Shown here piece by piece: positions 5,338 through 7,922 of a stretch of 7,922 nt of DNA (the stretch's first letter is position 1; each line of letters opens with the position of its first letter). The notes beneath the pieces were generated by a model. The model was not told where the DNA came from, did no database searches, and saw only the letters and a program-made list of their open reading frames with translations. The translations under genes and the position numbers were made by a program. The DNA is from Deltaproteobacteria bacterium (GTDB lineage Bacteria; Myxococcota; UBA796; SXON01), in the NCBI GenBank assembly GCA_947483545.1, contig CANKNP010000251.1, positions 1 to 7,922 on the forward strand, in the 5' to 3' direction.

Positions 5338-6141
5338 TCACACCTCGATCGGGCCGTCCAACCGGCCTTCCACAAATTGCCGGACGACAGGATCCTCGGT
5401 CGCCCTGAAATCTTCGGAGGTCCCGAACAGCCGCACCCCGCCCTCGTAGAGCATCGCGATGCGGTCGGCCATGCGGAAGGTGGCCTCCATGTCGTGGCTG
5501 ATGACCAGCGAGGTGATCCCTGGGTTGTTGTCCTGGGTCGCGCGGATGAGCTTGTCGATCTGCGCGGTCATGATCGGATCGAGGCCGGTGGTGGGCTCGT
5601 CGTAGAGCAGGAACTCCGGATCCCGGACCAGGGCGCGGGCCAGGCCGACGCGTTTGCGCATGCCGCCGGAGAGCTCGGCCACGCCTTTGCGCCCAGCGCC
5701 GGCGAGCCCGACGGAGGCGAGCATCCGTTCGACCTTCTCCGCGATAGCCGACTCCCGCATCGGCCGGGCGCGCTGGCCGGGGACCAACATGCCGTGCTCA
5801 CGCAGGGGAAAAGCCACGTTCTCGAACACGTCCATCGAGTCGAACAGCGCGGCGTTCTGGAACACCATGCCGAACCGAAACCGCACGTTTCGCAACGCGC
5901 CCGCGCCCAACGTCGCCAGATCGTCGGATCCCACGATCACGCTGCCCGCGTCGGGCTTCAAGAGCCCCATCACATGCTTGAGGAGCACGCTCTTGCCGGT
6001 GCCCGACCGGCCGATCACCACCGTGATCTGACCGCGTAAAACGTCCAGATCCACGCCGCGCAGCACCTTCTGCTCCCCAAACGCCTTGCACACCCCACGG
6101 AGCTGGATCCCGGGAACGTCCACGGCGTCCGCCTCCACCAT
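5338..6141 (-). CDS. mlaF: ABC transporter ATPase, MlaF-like (phospholipid transport between membranes)
   Basis: The 267-residue product is the normal size for MlaF/Ttg2A ATPases. Walker A is GRSGTGKS (44-51), the Q-loop Gln95 is in GMVFQNAALFDS, the signature is LSGGMRKRV (157-165), Walker B is FLLYDE (177-182) followed by PTTGLDP, and the switch His216 is in VISHDM. The signature with MRKRVGLARA and the end VVRQFVEGRLDGP are characteristic of the Mce/Mla branch. It would power the MlaE permease to move phospholipids between inner and outer membranes. The ATG at 6141 overlaps the mlaE stop by one base (TGATG) and no ribosome site precedes it, so translation is probably coupled. All catalytic residues are present. 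No mlaD-type MCE gene follows: the hairpin comes directly after the stop. Confidence 0.93.
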   Translation of the reverse strand: MVEADAVDVPGIQLRGVCKAFGEQKVLRGVDLDVLRGQITVVIGRSGTGKSVLLKHVMGLLKPDAGSVIVGSDDLATLGAGALRNVRFRFGMVFQNAALFDSMDVFENVAFPLREHGMLVPGQRARPMRESAIAEKVERMLASVGLAGAGRKGVAELSGGMRKRVGLARALVRDPEFLLYDEPTTGLDPIMTAQIDKLIRATQDNNPGITSLVISHDMEATFRMADRIAMLYEGGVRLFGTSEDFRATEDPVVRQFVEGRLDGPIEV

Positions 6142-6923
6142 CAGCCGACGCTCAACGGCGCCAGGATCCGCGTGAGAAAGTAGTCCCCGGTCAGGATGAG
6201 CACGCCAGCCACGACCACCGCCGAGGTGGTCGCCCGCCCCACCCCCTCAGCCCCGCCGCGTGTGTGAAAACCCTGGTAGCACCCGATGCTGGCGAGGATG
6301 AAGCCAAAAACCGCAGCCTTGAAGCAACCGCCGAGCACGTCGTCTTCGTCCACAAACCACCAGATGCGCGCCCAGAACCCGCCTTCTGGAACTTGAAGCT
6401 GCTTGACAGCCACATACCAGCAGCCGAAGAGCCCGATCACGTTGAACACCATGTTGAGCGCCGGCACCATGATCACGCTGGCGAGGAGCCGGGGCGCGAC
6501 GAGGTATTGCAGCGGGTCGATGGCCATGCTCTCCAGCGCGTCCACCTGCTCGGTCACCCGCATGGTGCCGAGCTCCGCGGCCATCGAGCTGCCCACGCGC
6601 CCGTTCACCATGAGCGCGGTCAGCACCGGCGAGAGCTCGCGCGTGAGAGAGAGCGCCACGATCCCGCCGATCAGACCGTTGGCGCCGAACTGGGAGAAGC
6701 CGATCTCGGCCTGGATGGCGAACACCATGCCGGTGAACAGCCCGGTGATGAGGACGATGGTGAGCGACTGCACGCCTACAAAGTGCATTTGCTTGAGCAA
6801 CATGCGGAGGCGGTAGGGGGGGAGCAGGCCAGCGCCACACGCCCGGGCCGTGAACGAGAGATAGCGGCCGAAGGCTTCGACCCACGTGGTGATGGCGGCG
6901 CCGAGGGCGGTGATGGGGTTCAC
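6141..6923 (-). CDS. mlaE: ABC transporter permease, MlaE family
   Basis: A GTG at 6923 gives 260 residues (NPITALGAAITTWVEAFGRY...), exactly the usual MlaE length. The frame stays open upstream to 7205, but that extra part is Pro/Gly/Arg-rich, has no MlaE character and would overlap the divergent gene, so it is not used. The start lacks a clear ribosome site. The N-terminal amphipathic region (residues 10-45) precedes helices at about 51-71 (LTIVLITGLFTGMVFAIQ), 81-106, 143-175, 199-218 and 231-253. The core GSSMAAELGTMRVTEQVDALESMAIDP (111-137) is the family signature, and the C-terminus EGVGRATTSAVVVAGVLILTGDYF is also typical. It forms the membrane part of a lipid transporter together with the following ATPase. 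Confidence 0.92.
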   Translation of the reverse strand: MNPITALGAAITTWVEAFGRYLSFTARACGAGLLPPYRLRMLLKQMHFVGVQSLTIVLITGLFTGMVFAIQAEIGFSQFGANGLIGGIVALSLTRELSPVLTALMVNGRVGSSMAAELGTMRVTEQVDALESMAIDPLQYLVAPRLLASVIMVPALNMVFNVIGLFGCWYVAVKQLQVPEGGFWARIWWFVDEDDVLGGCFKAAVFGFILASIGCYQGFHTRGGAEGVGRATTSAVVVAGVLILTGDYFLTRILAPLSVG

Positions 6924-7149
6924 GGGCGGCTGGTAATCCGAAAGGGGGGGGAGGTGGGCGGCTCGCTCCCCGGGCCCGCAGGTCGGCCGCAGGCCGGGGG
7001 ACGCCGCTGGGCATCGGAGAACGGAAGAGCCTCCGGAGTTCTCGCCGGTCCTGGCTTCCAGGGACCTCGGGACGTGGGCACGAGCCGCCATTGGCCCCGC
7101 AGCCCCGGAAAAGGCGTAGGATCCCACCGATCCCCCGCCCCGGTCGATC
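6924..7149. promoter_or_regulatory. divergent intergenic region between mlaE and the Cys-rich lipoprotein
   Basis: These 226 bases must hold promoters for both directions. I see TTGGCC at 7091-7096 and TAGGAT at 7117-7122 on the plus strand, but they are 20 bases apart, longer than ideal. There is an 8-base G-run at 6944-6951 and an 11-bp tandem pair CCGCAGGTCGG/CCGCAGGCCGG at 6976-6997. No convincing operator or ribosome site is visible. Confidence 0.4.
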
Positions 7150-7782
7150 ATGTACGCTGCGTTCCTTGCAAATCGATACGTCTTCGCTGCCGCCCTGGCG
7201 CTCACCGGATGCGTGGCGCCGACGGGTCATGAGTACGCGGCGGCGCTGCACGCGGCGACCTGGGAGGACGGCAGTGCCCACTGCGCCGACATCGACACCG
7301 AACCCACCCGCTCCGAGTGTAGCGCGGCCATCGCCGAGGCTCACCACCGTCCGGCGTCGGACTGCGCGGCGATCCAAGCGCCCATCTGGGCCGAGGAGTG
7401 CCTGTTCAACTACGCGGAGCGGGCTGCGACGGACGGCGACTTGCTCGGGGCGTTTGACGCCTGCGATGGCCTCCCGACGCTCCGTCCCGAATGCCGGGGC
7501 CACCTGCTGGGGCTCGCGACCGCCGATGCGCTGCGCCAAACCCCGGCGCAGATCGGCGCTGGCTTCGCTCGGTACTGCCGTGCCCGCGGGGCCCCGGACG
7601 CGGAAGTGCGCTTCTGGAATGCCTACTTCGCGGGGCGGTCTCGGCTCGGCGCGCCCCCCGACAGCGCCGGCTGCCCAACGCCCGCCTGCACCGAGGCCGC
7701 TGCCCAGGTCCTCGACACCCTGCGAACGTTCCGCGTTCCGGCAGCTTTTCCGCCGGCGGTGAACCCGGATCGTGACCCATAG
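7150..7782 (+). CDS. cysteine-rich lipoprotein of unknown function
   Basis: An ATG at 7150 gives 210 residues. Residues 1-20 are a lipoprotein signal peptide (NRY n-region, then FAAALALTG) and Cys21 sits in a good lipobox, LTGC. The mature part has nine more cysteines at 45, 57, 72, 84, 105, 115, 143, 175 and 180. The intervals 45-57 and 72-84 are both 12, and 105-115 is 10. The segment is helix-prone (SAAIAEAHH, WAEECLFNYAERAA, LLGLATADALRQ), which suggests a disulfide-stapled helical repeat in the periplasm or on the outer membrane. The tail from about 185 is Pro-rich. I do not recognise the family. No ribosome site is obvious. It diverges from mlaE, and a shared function is not shown. Confidence 0.75.
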   Translation: MYAAFLANRYVFAAALALTGCVAPTGHEYAAALHAATWEDGSAHCADIDTEPTRSECSAAIAEAHHRPASDCAAIQAPIWAEECLFNYAERAATDGDLLGAFDACDGLPTLRPECRGHLLGLATADALRQTPAQIGAGFARYCRARGAPDAEVRFWNAYFAGRSRLGAPPDSAGCPTPACTEAAAQVLDTLRTFRVPAAFPPAVNPDRDP

Positions 7783-7922
7783 AACAAGAACGGCACCAAG
7801 TAGAGGAGCGCCGCCGATCCGCGCGCTCGGCGAACCTCGCTCGCGGCTCGCGCCCCTCTGCCACAAGGCACCGTGCACCCCCCGTGCATCCCACGCCCCC
7901 AGTGTCCCCCCCCCCCCCCCCC
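7783..7922. other. right-end intergenic stretch ending in a C17 homopolymer
   Basis: There is no gene in the last 140 bases. A six-base inverted repeat CGCCGA/TCGGCG (7812-7832) has no U-run. Bases 7906-7922 are 17 consecutive C, unlike anything else in the window, and probably mark a sequencing or assembly end rather than genomic sequence. Confidence 0.7.

Noticed and set aside
6924..7205. N-terminal extension of mlaE to 7205
   Set aside because: The added 94 residues lack family character, exceed the usual length and overlap the divergent lipoprotein gene.
7812..7832. Inverted repeat CGCCGA/TCGGCG as terminator of the lipoprotein gene
   Set aside because: Short stem, nine-base loop and no U-run; such repeats are common by chance in GC-rich DNA.
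6247..7878. Very long minus-strand open frame (543 codons) across mlaE and the lipoprotein gene
   Set aside because: It is Arg/Pro/His-rich, has no domain, and is out of frame with mlaE and antisense to the lipoprotein; long empty frames are expected at this GC content.

Overview
The window is a GC-rich bacterial chromosome fragment. It most resembles an uncultured member of the Myxococcota or a related former deltaproteobacterial lineage. The pointers are a seven-blade FG-GAP protein joined to a MopE-type metal-binding segment and a Cys/Gly-rich C-terminus, several lipoproteins, and an Mla-type lipid transporter. The placement is by gene style only; no marker gene fixes it. The last 17 bases are a pure C homopolymer, so the right edge is probably an assembly end.

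Layout, left to right. (1) Positions 1-369, minus: 5' part of a SurA/PpiC-like lipoprotein gene that runs off the left edge. (2) 480-1292, plus: an unrecognised beta-rich protein whose credible part ends near 905. (3) 848-2500, minus: a secreted FG-GAP beta-propeller protein. Genes 2 and 3 converge and their reading frames run through each other, as if a deletion removed both 3' ends. (4) 2656-5062, minus: a tightly coupled set of metallo-beta-lactamase-fold hydrolase, small single-span membrane protein and GT4 glycosyltransferase. They are joined by GTGA and CTGA stop/start overlaps, and the glycosyltransferase appears to start at CTG. (5) 5128-5204, minus: tRNA-Arg(CCG) with encoded CCA, followed by a G-quadruplex-capable, C-rich-transcript stretch. 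(6) 5338-6923, minus: mlaE-mlaF permease and ATPase pair, overlapping by one base and closed by a strong hairpin. (7) 7150-7782, plus: a cysteine-rich lipoprotein divergent from mlaE.

Most genes concern the envelope: lipid transport between membranes (MlaEF), probable glycan or glycolipid synthesis (GT4), periplasmic folding (SurA-like) and exported or surface proteins. The MBL-membrane protein-GT4 unit is the best candidate for a little-described functional module, but its substrate cannot be read from the sequence. I see no phage, transposon, CRISPR or defence genes.
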